Of a stretch of DNA of 64,000 nucleotides, positions 20,114 to 29,959 are shown in pieces. The stretch's first letter is position 1, and every line of letters begins with the position of its first letter. Source of the DNA: Gammaproteobacteria bacterium. GTDB lineage: Bacteria; Pseudomonadota; Gammaproteobacteria; Pseudomonadales; Pseudohongiellaceae. The notes under the pieces were generated by a model that saw only the letters and a program-made list of their open reading frames with translations, ran no database searches and had not been told where the DNA came from. The position numbers and the translations under genes are program-made. The stretch covers positions 17,289 to 81,288 of the forward strand of contig JAQWTK010000003.1 of the NCBI GenBank assembly GCA_029242705.1, given 5' to 3'.

Positions 20114-21415
20114 ATGAATAAGAAAAAGGTTTTAAAAAGCAATAATCGGAGAAAAGATAACCACTCTGACGGTATGATTTTAAACCATGGCGCGGCATCT
20201 AGACGCGACTTCTTGACAAATACAAGCGTAATTTCTTTAGCCACTGCCCTAGGCATGACAATACCCTTCGCTCGATTTATGCCGGAAGGATTCATACCAG
20301 TTGCCTTTGCCGCTCAAAATAATCCCGATACGATTGAGGGTAAAGAGGGTCTTATCATCCTCAATGACAGACCAATAAATGCTGAAACTCCAGCTCATTT
20401 ACTAGACGATAATATAACGCCGAATCACCGTATGTTTGTCCGAAACAATGGGATACCTCCGGAAAACATTAGTCCAGATAATTGGACCTTAGAAATAACC
20501 GGGGAATCGTGCGTAACTCCAACCACATTTACCATCAAAGACCTAAGGGAACGATTTGAAGAGGTTACTTTGCAACTACAAGTGGAATGTGGTGGTAATG
20601 GAAGAAGCGAATTCGTTCCAGCTGCTAGCGGAAACCAATGGACAACTGGCGCAATAGGTTGCCCGAAATTCACTGGCGTAAGATTGAGAGACGTTCTCAA
20701 CTTCTGTGGCATAACTACAGATGCTCAATACGTTGGCTACTATGGAGCAGATACCCATACTAGCGGAAACCCAGATTTAGATGCGATTTCTCGCGGTGTT
20801 CCAATCAGCAAAGCTATGGAAAGAGAATCCATAATTGCTTGGGCAATGAATGGAGAGGATATTCCAAAGCAGAATGGCTTTCCCCTGCGGTTAGTCTGTG
20901 CCGGTTGGCCTGGATCTGTTTCAGGTAAGTGGTTAAATCGTCTTGTCGTACGTAACCAAATACATGACGGTGAAAAAATGGCGGCACCATCATATACGGT
21001 GCCGCGGCTTAAAGTTGCGCCTGGCAGTAAAATACCGAATGAAGATATGCGCATTATCGAATCCATGCCCGTCAAATCTCTAGTGACTTTCCCGGAATCT
21101 GGCATCAGCCAAGACTATAGACAGCGATTACCAGTCAGAGGCCATGCATGGGCAGGTGATGACCAAATAAGCGGTGTGTTTCTTTCTATAGATTTTGGTG
21201 CTACCTGGTTACCAACTGCAGTTAGCTCGGCCGCTAATCGACTCGCTTGGCAAAATTTCGAATCCTGGGTCCAATTTCCTGAGCCGGGTTATTATGAGAT
21301 TTGGGCAAGAGCCATGGATAATGTAGGAAGATCGCAACCGATGGTTGTTCCGGGCTGGAATCCAAGAGGATATTTAAATAATGCATGCCATCGAATTGCA
21401 GTCCAGGCAACTTAA
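20114..21415 (+). CDS. Molybdopterin-dependent sulfite oxidase/dehydrogenase (SorA/SoxC-like), second paralog
   Basis: TAT-like SRRDFLTNTSV; LQLQVECGGNGRSEF Moco Cys motif; GFPLRLVCAGWPGSVSGKWLNRL; C-terminal dimerisation domain. Confidence 0.85.
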   Translation: MNKKKVLKSNNRRKDNHSDGMILNHGAASRRDFLTNTSVISLATALGMTIPFARFMPEGFIPVAFAAQNNPDTIEGKEGLIILNDRPINAETPAHLLDDNITPNHRMFVRNNGIPPENISPDNWTLEITGESCVTPTTFTIKDLRERFEEVTLQLQVECGGNGRSEFVPAASGNQWTTGAIGCPKFTGVRLRDVLNFCGITTDAQYVGYYGADTHTSGNPDLDAISRGVPISKAMERESIIAWAMNGEDIPKQNGFPLRLVCAGWPGSVSGKWLNRLVVRNQIHDGEKMAAPSYTVPRLKVAPGSKIPNEDMRIIESMPVKSLVTFPESGISQDYRQRLPVRGHAWAGDDQISGVFLSIDFGATWLPTAVSSAANRLAWQNFESWVQFPEPGYYEIWARAMDNVGRSQPMVVPGWNPRGYLNNACHRIAVQAT

Positions 21416-21789
21416 TGACCAAAATGAAAAATATATTGTATTTTATACTGGGAGTTATTTTTTTTGGAACGCAAGGTGCTAACTCAGCCGCACAAAATAA
21501 CGAAGAAATTACAAACTTGACCTTGGCCGACGGATGGCAAAATGTTCAAGAAAACTGCACGGAATGTCATTCAGCTCTCTTAATCACGCAAAACTCTGGA
21601 AGCAGAACAGTGTGGGAGAGTCGTATTCGTTGGATGCAAGAAACTCAGGGTCTACAAGAGCTAGACCCGAAACTTGAAGATTCAATTCTCAATTATTTAG
21701 CTACAAACTATGGCCAAAAGACTTCTAGTCGCAGAGCCCCATTGAAAACTCTCTTTTTACCGAGTAACCCATACAACGCAACCCAATAA
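21415..21789 (+). CDS. Small c-type cytochrome (SorB-like partner)
   Basis: TAATG stop/start overlap with the upstream gene; start at 21415 (MTKMKNILYFILGVIFFG); heme motif NCTECHS. Confidence 0.75.
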   Translation: MTKMKNILYFILGVIFFGTQGANSAAQNNEEITNLTLADGWQNVQENCTECHSALLITQNSGSRTVWESRIRWMQETQGLQELDPKLEDSILNYLATNYGQKTSSRRAPLKTLFLPSNPYNATQ

Positions 21790-21825
21790 TTAATTCGCTT
21801 AGTATTATTCTGCGATACACCAAAA

Positions 21826-23235
21826 TTATCTGACGCGTTGTCTACCAAATGCAGCAGCCTCTGCTTCTCTAATCGTCCTCTCAGCAGCATAGGGAAGAAT
21901 GTAACCGTCTTCTAGATTTTTTTCGACGACAGCCTTAATTGCATCCAGATAGGTATTATGGTCGGGATATAAAAAATTAAGTGTTTCCTGGCCGAAGGGT
22001 TCATGTGATCCATATAAGGTACAAAACCGATTTACCACATCGTTATTAAAACCAGTATTGGTTGCAGTTGGAACAACATGTTCAGCCAACCTGATACCTC
22101 CAAGAATATTTCCATACTCATCCCGAGCAAACTCGAGCTGCGGCATCATGCGGCTAACCTTTAGTGGCTCTGCAGTCGGAGGAGCAACATCATCTTTAAT
22201 CCAACTAACCAAATGCTCGAAAGCCGCATTGAAAGGGTCTCGAAATGGTATGCGACTATGGGCTGGAATTTCGCATCCTACATCTCGTGCTAAAGCTTGC
22301 GACAGCGGCATTCCTTCACGAAGAAGGCGGGTCTTAGAGTACTCTATCTCAAAGTCGTAATCGGCATGAGCGGTTCCGGCTACTTCCCATTGTACAAAGG
22401 TATCAGTGTTTGGCTGCGGAGTTGCCGCTCTTCTGCGCATATCTGTTTCAGCCATAATCTTGAAGACCTTGACCTTTTGATCGTCACGAATTCGACCGCC
22501 ACCACCATGGACCATAACCCCGTCATAAATAGGCTCCAAAGGGTGAATGTTGTTCAGGTAAACTGCTAGTCGACTCGCCGATTGTGAATGCCCCGTCGCA
22601 ATAATAATATCCGCTTTTAGTCCACTTAAAATATCGGTTTGATCATTCGCTTGAGGGTCGCCTACCCGATTAATTGCTTTCCCAACTGCTGAGAAAATAT
22701 CATAGGAAAGAGCATCACGACTGACCATTCCATCGTGGGTCGTATCTAAGCTTGCGTAACGCCCAGGACTCCATTCTTGCATCGTATCTATTCCCATTTG
22801 TTGAGCAGATACAGCCACATAGGCATAACCTTCGCGAATAAAGTGCGCGCCAGAATACCACCAATCTATATCTTTATCAGGACCACCAGTAACATTTATC
22901 CACTCGACGATCACAATACCATTGAAGCTCTCTTGAGGAGGTTTTCTTACGATAAGACGCGTTCGGTAGCGGTGATCGTCGCTGATTATTTCTGCATTTT
23001 CAAATTCAGGGCTACTATATTGATTAGCGATTCCCTCAATGAAATATTCCTCTTCGACATATCCCGACGAAACAAGATCAATTGCGGACGCAGAGTAAAT
23101 AAAATCACGAGAGGGACTTCCAGAGGGATCGGAATCTATTGGTCCAATTATTGTGGCATCTGGCACTTGTGAAAAACTCAAACTCCAAACGCTTACAAAA
23201 TAAGCTAGAAATATCAATCTTATTGTCTTACGCAC
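21826..23235 (-). CDS. Secreted alpha/beta hydrolase domain-containing protein
   Basis: GIVIVEWINVTGGPDKDIDWWYSGAHFIREGYAYVAVSAQ; nucleophile elbow ATGHSQSASRL; signal peptide. Confidence 0.75.
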   Translation of the reverse strand: MRKTIRLIFLAYFVSVWSLSFSQVPDATIIGPIDSDPSGSPSRDFIYSASAIDLVSSGYVEEEYFIEGIANQYSSPEFENAEIISDDHRYRTRLIVRKPPQESFNGIVIVEWINVTGGPDKDIDWWYSGAHFIREGYAYVAVSAQQMGIDTMQEWSPGRYASLDTTHDGMVSRDALSYDIFSAVGKAINRVGDPQANDQTDILSGLKADIIIATGHSQSASRLAVYLNNIHPLEPIYDGVMVHGGGGRIRDDQKVKVFKIMAETDMRRRAATPQPNTDTFVQWEVAGTAHADYDFEIEYSKTRLLREGMPLSQALARDVGCEIPAHSRIPFRDPFNAAFEHLVSWIKDDVAPPTAEPLKVSRMMPQLEFARDEYGNILGGIRLAEHVVPTATNTGFNNDVVNRFCTLYGSHEPFGQETLNFLYPDHNTYLDAIKAVVEKNLEDGYILPYAAERTIREAEAAAFGRQRVR

Positions 23236-23286
23236 TCACCCTCTCCGATTAGTTAATCAGTAATTTTTCCCAAAGAATAATCGATC

Positions 23287-25827
23287 CTAATTTAAGTTTT
23301 CTTTATATACAGCTCTAGCTTCATCAAATTGATTATATACATGATCTTTTTCTTTCTGTGATCGCCAACCTGGCCAGTCCTCCGCGAGATCCTGCAATTT
23401 ATCAATCCAGTCTAGCGCATATTTTACAGCATTAGCATTTCGAATTGGCTCGCCATCCACCTCAAACCAAATAGGGTGAGTAAAAGCTTGAGCATAATTC
23501 ACATCCAAAACACCACGATTCTGAGGTAAGCCCTCAGTCCGTAAGTGACACCAACCGGACCGTTCTACTTCGTGCTCATAAGTCAAATCTAACGCAGTGC
23601 CATCACCACGAACTGGAAATCTCTTTATTTCTTCTCCATCACAAAACAAAGAAACATTTTCAAGCTCTTCTATGGATCTCAATTGCCCGGTTAAAACCAC
23701 CTTTCCACCGCCAGCCGGCAAATTAACCGTATCTCCTGGTAGTGCCGAGCCCGCCTGAAGCTCAATGAGGGGCCCGGAAGTAACCATAGCGCGACCTCGA
23801 GTTAAAGCATTAAACCATGCCTCCATCGATAGCCCTTGATTACCCGTATAGACATAGGTTCTAAAAGAGCCCACTAATTTACTACGATGGAGGGAGCTAA
23901 TAGAATCTTCACCGCCAGTAGCGGTGACACGAAGCCCATTATTCCATACGGCATACATGGGAAAGAATGCTGCTCTGCTCGAATCAGACCACTCCAAAGC
24001 ATCCGTTGCACCAAGAGCAGCATCAACGATAAAGCCCTTCCCTCCTCCTAAATTAGTTTCTAAGGGGTCTTCTTCGCCTAAAAAAGGGTGAACATAGCCC
24101 GTGACCGCACCTTGTGATTTTGCTTTAAATAACATGTCCGTGTTACTGGGATACAAACTTTCGATAGCTGTACCTTCATAGCCTGTAACAAAGGGAGAAA
24201 TTAAATGATCCCTAAGCCCGAACATAAAGACATGCCCATAGAAAGGGGGCCTATATTCCTGTCCAACAACAACTATCTGATCACTTTCTGAAATAGAATG
24301 CGCGACACCACCCGGCTCGAAATAATGATAATCAAGTATACGATTATCTTTATTAGCTACTTGCTCTAGCACAAGGTCTTGATCTTCGGCTCGAGACATC
24401 ATCATCAAGTTCTCCAGCGTATTATGCAGGTTCCCCCCATAGTTTGCATGCACGTGGGTTGAGGCGCTGTACCATCCTTTAGCTGCCATATCAGTAAGTC
24501 GTTTTAAGCGCACTGTAATTTCAGACACCTCATTAGCTATAACTTCAATTTCAATTTCTTCGGGAAGAAATTCAAACCCTTTTACAATTTTTAAGCTAGT
24601 TTTCCCCTCTGGTAAAGTTACATTGAAAACTCCCTCATTATGAAAAATTAAATCTCCACGAGTTCCCGCCCGAGCATAAGCGTAATTTGGCGTGTAAAAT
24701 TTACCATCACTGGCAGTAAGATGAATCCTATTATGAGTCGTCTGCTGAGAGCTTGCATCGACAACCCTAACGGACACAGAGCCCATCGCTCGCTTGTAAT
24801 GCATTTCAGTAATTTCTCGTTTGATTAATTTCCCCCCATAGGTTTCAAGCAAACGGAGTTCAGATAAACCTGGTTCATTAGAGATAAAAGCTATCCATTC
24901 ACCATCGGGAGACCAACGAGGATGAAACGCGTCATGATCATAGAAAGTTAGCTTATATGGTTCTCCGCCAGCAGTAGGTTGGACATAGAGATTATTATAT
25001 TGATCGGCGGAACCACTGGTTGAGCTATAGACAAAACGCTTCCCATCCAGAGAAACATCTGGTCGTGTTCTATATAATGATTGCTCTGCGAGCACCGTAG
25101 TTGCTTCCTCAATTCCGCTAGCTTTCGCGGGAACTAGAAGGACATTTCCAGAACCTAGCGGCACATCGCGATTAGAAACGACTAACAACTCATCGCCACC
25201 CGGCAACCAGGATGGGGCAATATGCATATCCCATCGACCGAAATAGAGTCGATTTCTACCAAAATCATTATCAGTAGAAACTGCTATGGGCTCACCCACC
25301 CAGCGCCCATCCATTATTCCCCTTATATACAAGTTAAAGTACCCATTAGGATTTGTAGAAATATACGCAATCTTTGTTCCATCGGGCGAGAAAACAGGAT
25401 CCGTATAAATCGCTTGGTCATCTGTTAATTTCGAAATCTCTCCGGTTTCGACATTTAAAATTTCAAGTTGAATTCTCTGGTGGTCATAATCGGCAGTAAA
25501 GACTATCCAACGACCATCTGGAGACCAAGTGGGCGAAGAATGATATGCGTCACTACTATAAGTAATTTCATAGGCAACCCCAGTTTTTGGATCGACTTTC
25601 CAAACTGACCCCTGCATCGCTACTCCAATCCACCTGCCATCTGGCGACCATTCAGGAGCCCATGGTGTTGAACTAGGAGACGGAGGGAAATAAAAGTTGT
25701 GCATGTAGTTTCCACCACTGCGCGCATCAGGATAAAAGCGACTTTGGCCAGAGGCGGAGTTAATGAAGGTCAAGAGCACAAAAATCGAACTCAATAAAAG
25801 TATCAAATACTGCCAACGTGATCTCAT
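23287..25827 (-). CDS. TolB/PD40 beta-propeller fused to a CehA/McbA (PHP-like) metallohydrolase domain
   Basis: Repeated WSPDGRWI/FSPDGTKI blades in the N-terminal half; C-terminal GWYSASTHVHANYGG and ATGGEDSISS typical of CehA/McbA-like proteins. Confidence 0.8.
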   Translation of the reverse strand: MRSRWQYLILLLSSIFVLLTFINSASGQSRFYPDARSGGNYMHNFYFPPSPSSTPWAPEWSPDGRWIGVAMQGSVWKVDPKTGVAYEITYSSDAYHSSPTWSPDGRWIVFTADYDHQRIQLEILNVETGEISKLTDDQAIYTDPVFSPDGTKIAYISTNPNGYFNLYIRGIMDGRWVGEPIAVSTDNDFGRNRLYFGRWDMHIAPSWLPGGDELLVVSNRDVPLGSGNVLLVPAKASGIEEATTVLAEQSLYRTRPDVSLDGKRFVYSSTSGSADQYNNLYVQPTAGGEPYKLTFYDHDAFHPRWSPDGEWIAFISNEPGLSELRLLETYGGKLIKREITEMHYKRAMGSVSVRVVDASSQQTTHNRIHLTASDGKFYTPNYAYARAGTRGDLIFHNEGVFNVTLPEGKTSLKIVKGFEFLPEEIEIEVIANEVSEITVRLKRLTDMAAKGWYSASTHVHANYGGNLHNTLENLMMMSRAEDQDLVLEQVANKDNRILDYHYFEPGGVAHSISESDQIVVVGQEYRPPFYGHVFMFGLRDHLISPFVTGYEGTAIESLYPSNTDMLFKAKSQGAVTGYVHPFLGEEDPLETNLGGGKGFIVDAALGATDALEWSDSSRAAFFPMYAVWNNGLRVTATGGEDSISSLHRSKLVGSFRTYVYTGNQGLSMEAWFNALTRGRAMVTSGPLIELQAGSALPGDTVNLPAGGGKVVLTGQLRSIEELENVSLFCDGEEIKRFPVRGDGTALDLTYEHEVERSGWCHLRTEGLPQNRGVLDVNYAQAFTHPIWFEVDGEPIRNANAVKYALDWIDKLQDLAEDWPGWRSQKEKDHVYNQFDEARAVYKENLN

Positions 25828-26108
25828 GCTGCGGCCTACTATTGAAAATTAACTTCATAGCATTTTACTGATACCGGCTCAAAATACACGCCCAGTATTA
25901 ATATATTTTTAGGTAATCTGCGCATTTACAAAAATTGTTTATCAGAAGCACAAAACATTTGATTGAAGATAGGGTGGTTTCAATAATAAACCGGCGCATA
26001 CAGTGCTCTTCCTAGAAATCCTAAACATAGTGTAGACTTATTGGGATCAAGAAAAATTAGAATCAAAAATGGCTCTAGGTTTAATTAATCTCTCAAATGT
26101 TAGGTTAG

Positions 26109-27611
26109 ATGCCAAAACACCGGGATATAATAAAGATTAGTAGATATATCTTATCAATCGATCAAGGAACGACCAGCAGCCGCGCTGTAATACTTGACCA
26201 CAGCGGCCGTCCTATTGGTCTCGGGCAAAAAGAATTTAAACAATATTTCCCTGCTAATGGTTTGGTTGTGCATGATACAAATGAAATTTGGCAGAGCACT
26301 CTTTCAAGCTGCAAAACTGCCATGAATAAAGCTGGCGTGGTCGCAAAAGAAGTTACATGTATCGGCATAACAAATCAAAGAGAAACGACAATAGTCTGGG
26401 ACAGGAAGACCGGTGAGCCAATCCACCCGGCCATCGTATGGCAAGATCGGCGGACCGCAGATTACTGCAATTCCTTACGAAAAAAATATGCTAAAAAAAT
26501 TCAGGTAAAAACAGGATTAGAACTCGATCCCTATTTTTCGGCTACCAAGTTGCGATGGTTACTTGAAAATATTCCGAAAGCAAGAAAAAAGGCCGAAGCC
26601 GGACAACTTGCCTTTGGCACTGTAGATACTTATCTACTATGGAAATTAACTGCAGGTAAAAGTCACTATACAGACGCTACTAATGCGTCTAGAACTATGC
26701 TATTTAATATCGAAACCCAAGAATGGGACCCCGAATTACTAAATCTTTTTGATATCCCGAAAGAAGTTTTACCTGAAGTTAAAGATTGTGGGGCTGACTA
26801 TGGTGAAACTGATAGTTCCATTCTGGGCAACTCTATTACCGTTAGCGGAATGATTGGAGACCAGCAAGCTGCAGCATTTGGCCAATGCTGCTTTGAGTCC
26901 GGGGAAGCTAAAAGTACTTATGGGACTGGCGGGTTCTTGCTGTTAAATACAGGCAAATCGATTGTGTATTCTTCAAATCGACTGCTATCTACGGTTTGCT
27001 ATCGCCTAGATGGTTGCACCAGTTACGCTATCGAAGGCAGTATTTTTATGGCTGGAGCAACAATACAATGGCTCCGAGATAAACTGGGGTTAATCGAAAA
27101 TGCGGCTGCTTCTGAATTACTTGCAAGAGAAAGTAACGATGATTCTAGTGTTTATCTTGTACCCGCATTCACTGGTTTAGGAGCGCCTTATTGGAACCCT
27201 GATGCCCGAGCGTCCATACACGGCATGACACGTGATACAGGAGTCAAAGAACTAGTAGCTGCCGGGCTTATGTCGACCGTTTACCAAACCAAAGACCTGA
27301 TAGATGCAATCGTTTCCGACGGCGCATTACTTTCGGCTCTCAGAGTCGATGGCGGTTTAACCAATAACAACTATTTTAATGAAAAACTAGCGGATATTCT
27401 AAACCACGAAATTCATCGGCCAGTCATTACGGAAACGACGGCATTAGGCGCTGCTTATGTAGCTGGTTTACAGGCGGGAATTTTTACCTCACTCGACGCA
27501 ATCGCTAAAAACTGGCAATTAGATCAGAGATTTATTCCCAGCAAAGGAAAAGCATGGCGTGATAAACAATATACTGGCTGGAAACTAGCTGTGAAAAAGA
27601 CGATATCTTAG
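26109..27611 (+). CDS. glpK: Glycerol kinase
   Basis: ILSIDQGTTSSRAVILD, TNQRETTIVWDRKTGEPIHPAIVWQDRRTA, SATKLRWLLEN, GMIGDQQAAAFGQCCFESGEAKSTYGTGGFLL, VPAFTGLGAPYWNPDARA. Confidence 0.97.
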   Translation: MPKHRDIIKISRYILSIDQGTTSSRAVILDHSGRPIGLGQKEFKQYFPANGLVVHDTNEIWQSTLSSCKTAMNKAGVVAKEVTCIGITNQRETTIVWDRKTGEPIHPAIVWQDRRTADYCNSLRKKYAKKIQVKTGLELDPYFSATKLRWLLENIPKARKKAEAGQLAFGTVDTYLLWKLTAGKSHYTDATNASRTMLFNIETQEWDPELLNLFDIPKEVLPEVKDCGADYGETDSSILGNSITVSGMIGDQQAAAFGQCCFESGEAKSTYGTGGFLLLNTGKSIVYSSNRLLSTVCYRLDGCTSYAIEGSIFMAGATIQWLRDKLGLIENAAASELLARESNDDSSVYLVPAFTGLGAPYWNPDARASIHGMTRDTGVKELVAAGLMSTVYQTKDLIDAIVSDGALLSALRVDGGLTNNNYFNEKLADILNHEIHRPVITETTALGAAYVAGLQAGIFTSLDAIAKNWQLDQRFIPSKGKAWRDKQYTGWKLAVKKTIS

Positions 27612-27622
27612 GAGCAAAAATT

Positions 27623-28243
27623 ATGGAATTACATTTGATTCGTCACGGCCAAACAGATTGGAACGAAGAACGACGAGCTCAAGGTCAAAGCGATTCTCAG
27701 TTGACAGCAACGGGAAAACAACAAGCACTTGATCTAGGGACTCTAATAGGTCAGTTTGATTTTGATAAAATCTTTTGCAGTAGCTCGCTTAGAACAAAGC
27801 AAACCGCGGAACGTATTTTCGTAAATCCCAAGTCGGATATTGAATATCTCGATTCATTGAGGGAAATATTCCTTGGACCTTGGGAAGGATTGCTATATGA
27901 CGATATTCAATCTAAAGACCCCGGATCTTACCGACATTTTTGGCAGGAACCGCACCTTTTCAATGTAAAGGGCGCAGAAACATTTTATCAACTCCAACAA
28001 CGTGCGATAAAAGCTGTGCATTCAATTGCGGAAAATTTTTACGGAAAAAAGGTAGCCATTGTCAGCCATGGCGCACTAATTAAAACTTTACTCTGCGATG
28101 CTGAAAACAGAACTATAGAAGAACTATGGAAACCTCCAAATATGCATAATTGCGCCCACAGTATTATTAACTACGGGGCAGACAAAGTCGGTCAAATCAC
28201 GCAATACGCGGATATTCCATTTGATAAATTATGTAGAGAATAG
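27623..28243 (+). CDS. Histidine phosphatase (phosphoglycerate mutase-like) family protein
   Basis: LIRHGQTDWNEERRAQGQSDSQLTATGKQQA phosphohistidine motif; IVSHGALIKTLL. Confidence 0.92.
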   Translation: MELHLIRHGQTDWNEERRAQGQSDSQLTATGKQQALDLGTLIGQFDFDKIFCSSSLRTKQTAERIFVNPKSDIEYLDSLREIFLGPWEGLLYDDIQSKDPGSYRHFWQEPHLFNVKGAETFYQLQQRAIKAVHSIAENFYGKKVAIVSHGALIKTLLCDAENRTIEELWKPPNMHNCAHSIINYGADKVGQITQYADIPFDKLCRE

Positions 28244-28289
28244 ATATGCTTCCTCGCTCACTATTATTAATTAAGGTTGGAGTTTTTAC

Positions 28290-28775
28290 TTGTTAATCTC
28301 TAAGAAATCACACTATATCTGCCTATATATAGCCATAGTCTTGTTTGTACTATTAATTTGTCAGCTTATTGGTATTTGGGTAAATGACAATATTGCCCAA
28401 AATAGCAGCTTGAAAATCAGCAATTTCTTGTACTTAACCCACATTAGAAATTTCGGCGGAATATTTGGTCTTGCACAAAACATGGGGTGGCTATTCGCCC
28501 TAATTGGCTTTGGCTTGTTGATAGGTGTTTCAGTCTATCTCTGGATTGGTGCAGACGCGAGGGGGTATGAATATATTTGTTTTGGGCTGATCGTCGGCGG
28601 TGGAGCCAGCAATATATTGGATCGTATAATTTATGGAAGCGTTATCGATTTTATCGACATTCAACATATCCCTTATTGGAATTATATATTTAACACGGCA
28701 GACGTTATGATTCATTTAGGAATTTGGCCAATGCTTATTTTAAGCTTCTACACATCCAATAGAATCAAAAAATAG
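28290..28775 (+). CDS. Lipoprotein signal peptidase (LspA)-like protein, divergent
   Basis: TTG start; four TM segments; NFGGIFGLAQN, GGGASNILDRIIYGSVIDFI and FNTADVMIHLG match LspA catalytic-Asp regions. Confidence 0.8.
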   Translation: MLISKKSHYICLYIAIVLFVLLICQLIGIWVNDNIAQNSSLKISNFLYLTHIRNFGGIFGLAQNMGWLFALIGFGLLIGVSVYLWIGADARGYEYICFGLIVGGGASNILDRIIYGSVIDFIDIQHIPYWNYIFNTADVMIHLGIWPMLILSFYTSNRIKK

Positions 28776-28818
28776 TGAAAATCTAAACGATTGATGATTT
28801 AAAAGGAATACGGCTGCT

Positions 28819-29730
28819 ATGGAAAGATATAGTGGAGTTTTAGCTCCGGTAATAACACCATTTAAAAAAGACCTAACCCCGGATAAAGAACGCCTAATTG
28901 CGCATAGTCGCTGGATTCTTTCGAAAGGCGCAAATCTAGCTGTGTTCGGAACCAATAGCGAGGCCAATTCACTGTCAGTTAATGAAAAAATTGATTTATT
29001 AGAACATTTAGTATTTTCTGGAATCAGTGGCGAATCATTAATGCCTGGCACAGGTTGCTGCGCACTTAGCGATACTATTCAACTAACTAAACACTGCATC
29101 GAATTAAGCTGTCGTGGAGTGCTCATGCTTCCTCCTTTTTTTTACAAAGGTATCTCTGATGATGGAATTTTTGGTTTCTATGCAGAAGTTATAGAGCAAG
29201 TCGCAGATGAAAATTTATCAATTTATCTTTACCATATTCCGCCTATTTCACAGATTCCTATTTCAACCTCATTGATTGAACGATTAGCAAATAGATATCC
29301 AATCAATATCGCTGGCATTAAAGATAGCTCGGGCGACTGGAATCAGACCGCGGAATTTAATCAACTTGGTATACCTGATTTTCGCGTTTTCTGTGGCTCC
29401 GAAAGCTTTCTGCTACAGAATATGCACGCTGGAGGGGCGGGTTGCATATCTGCGACCGCAAATGTTAACCCGTTACCCATCAGCGAATTATACAAAAACT
29501 GGAATCGCGAGAGTGCAGACAAGTCACAAGAAAAACTCAACCAGATACGAATGATCTTTCAATCATTCCCTATGATACCCGCACTGAAAGCTGCAACTGG
29601 CATATATTCAAAGCAAATGGAATGGAACACAGTGCGGCCACCTCTAATGGCGCTCTCAGTTAAAGAAATTGCTTCCCTAAAGGCCCAGTTAGATCAAGTC
29701 AATTTCTCTATGGAAGGACTCGCTAATTGA
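28819..29730 (+). CDS. Dihydrodipicolinate synthase/N-acetylneuraminate lyase (DapA) family protein
   Basis: GVLAPVITPFKKDLTPD, YLYHIPPISQIPIS, IAGIKDSSGDW Schiff-base Lys motif, FCGSESFLL. Confidence 0.88.
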   Translation: MERYSGVLAPVITPFKKDLTPDKERLIAHSRWILSKGANLAVFGTNSEANSLSVNEKIDLLEHLVFSGISGESLMPGTGCCALSDTIQLTKHCIELSCRGVLMLPPFFYKGISDDGIFGFYAEVIEQVADENLSIYLYHIPPISQIPISTSLIERLANRYPINIAGIKDSSGDWNQTAEFNQLGIPDFRVFCGSESFLLQNMHAGGAGCISATANVNPLPISELYKNWNRESADKSQEKLNQIRMIFQSFPMIPALKAATGIYSKQMEWNTVRPPLMALSVKEIASLKAQLDQVNFSMEGLAN

Positions 29731-29959
29731 TAGCAATTAAAGCCTAAATTGATGCAACATCTCGTAACTTTTTCAAGATGGACTTTATTGCACGTATACG
29801 GTAGCCTCAGGGTAGAAGTATATTTGAATGATTTTAGCAGTTTATTTTTAAATTATTGATTTATATATGTTTATTTTTATTTTTCGCAAGCCGACTTAAC
29901 AAATCACGAAGAATAAATGCTCAAGGATTTTATACTCATTTTTATCAACGAGGCGAAAA

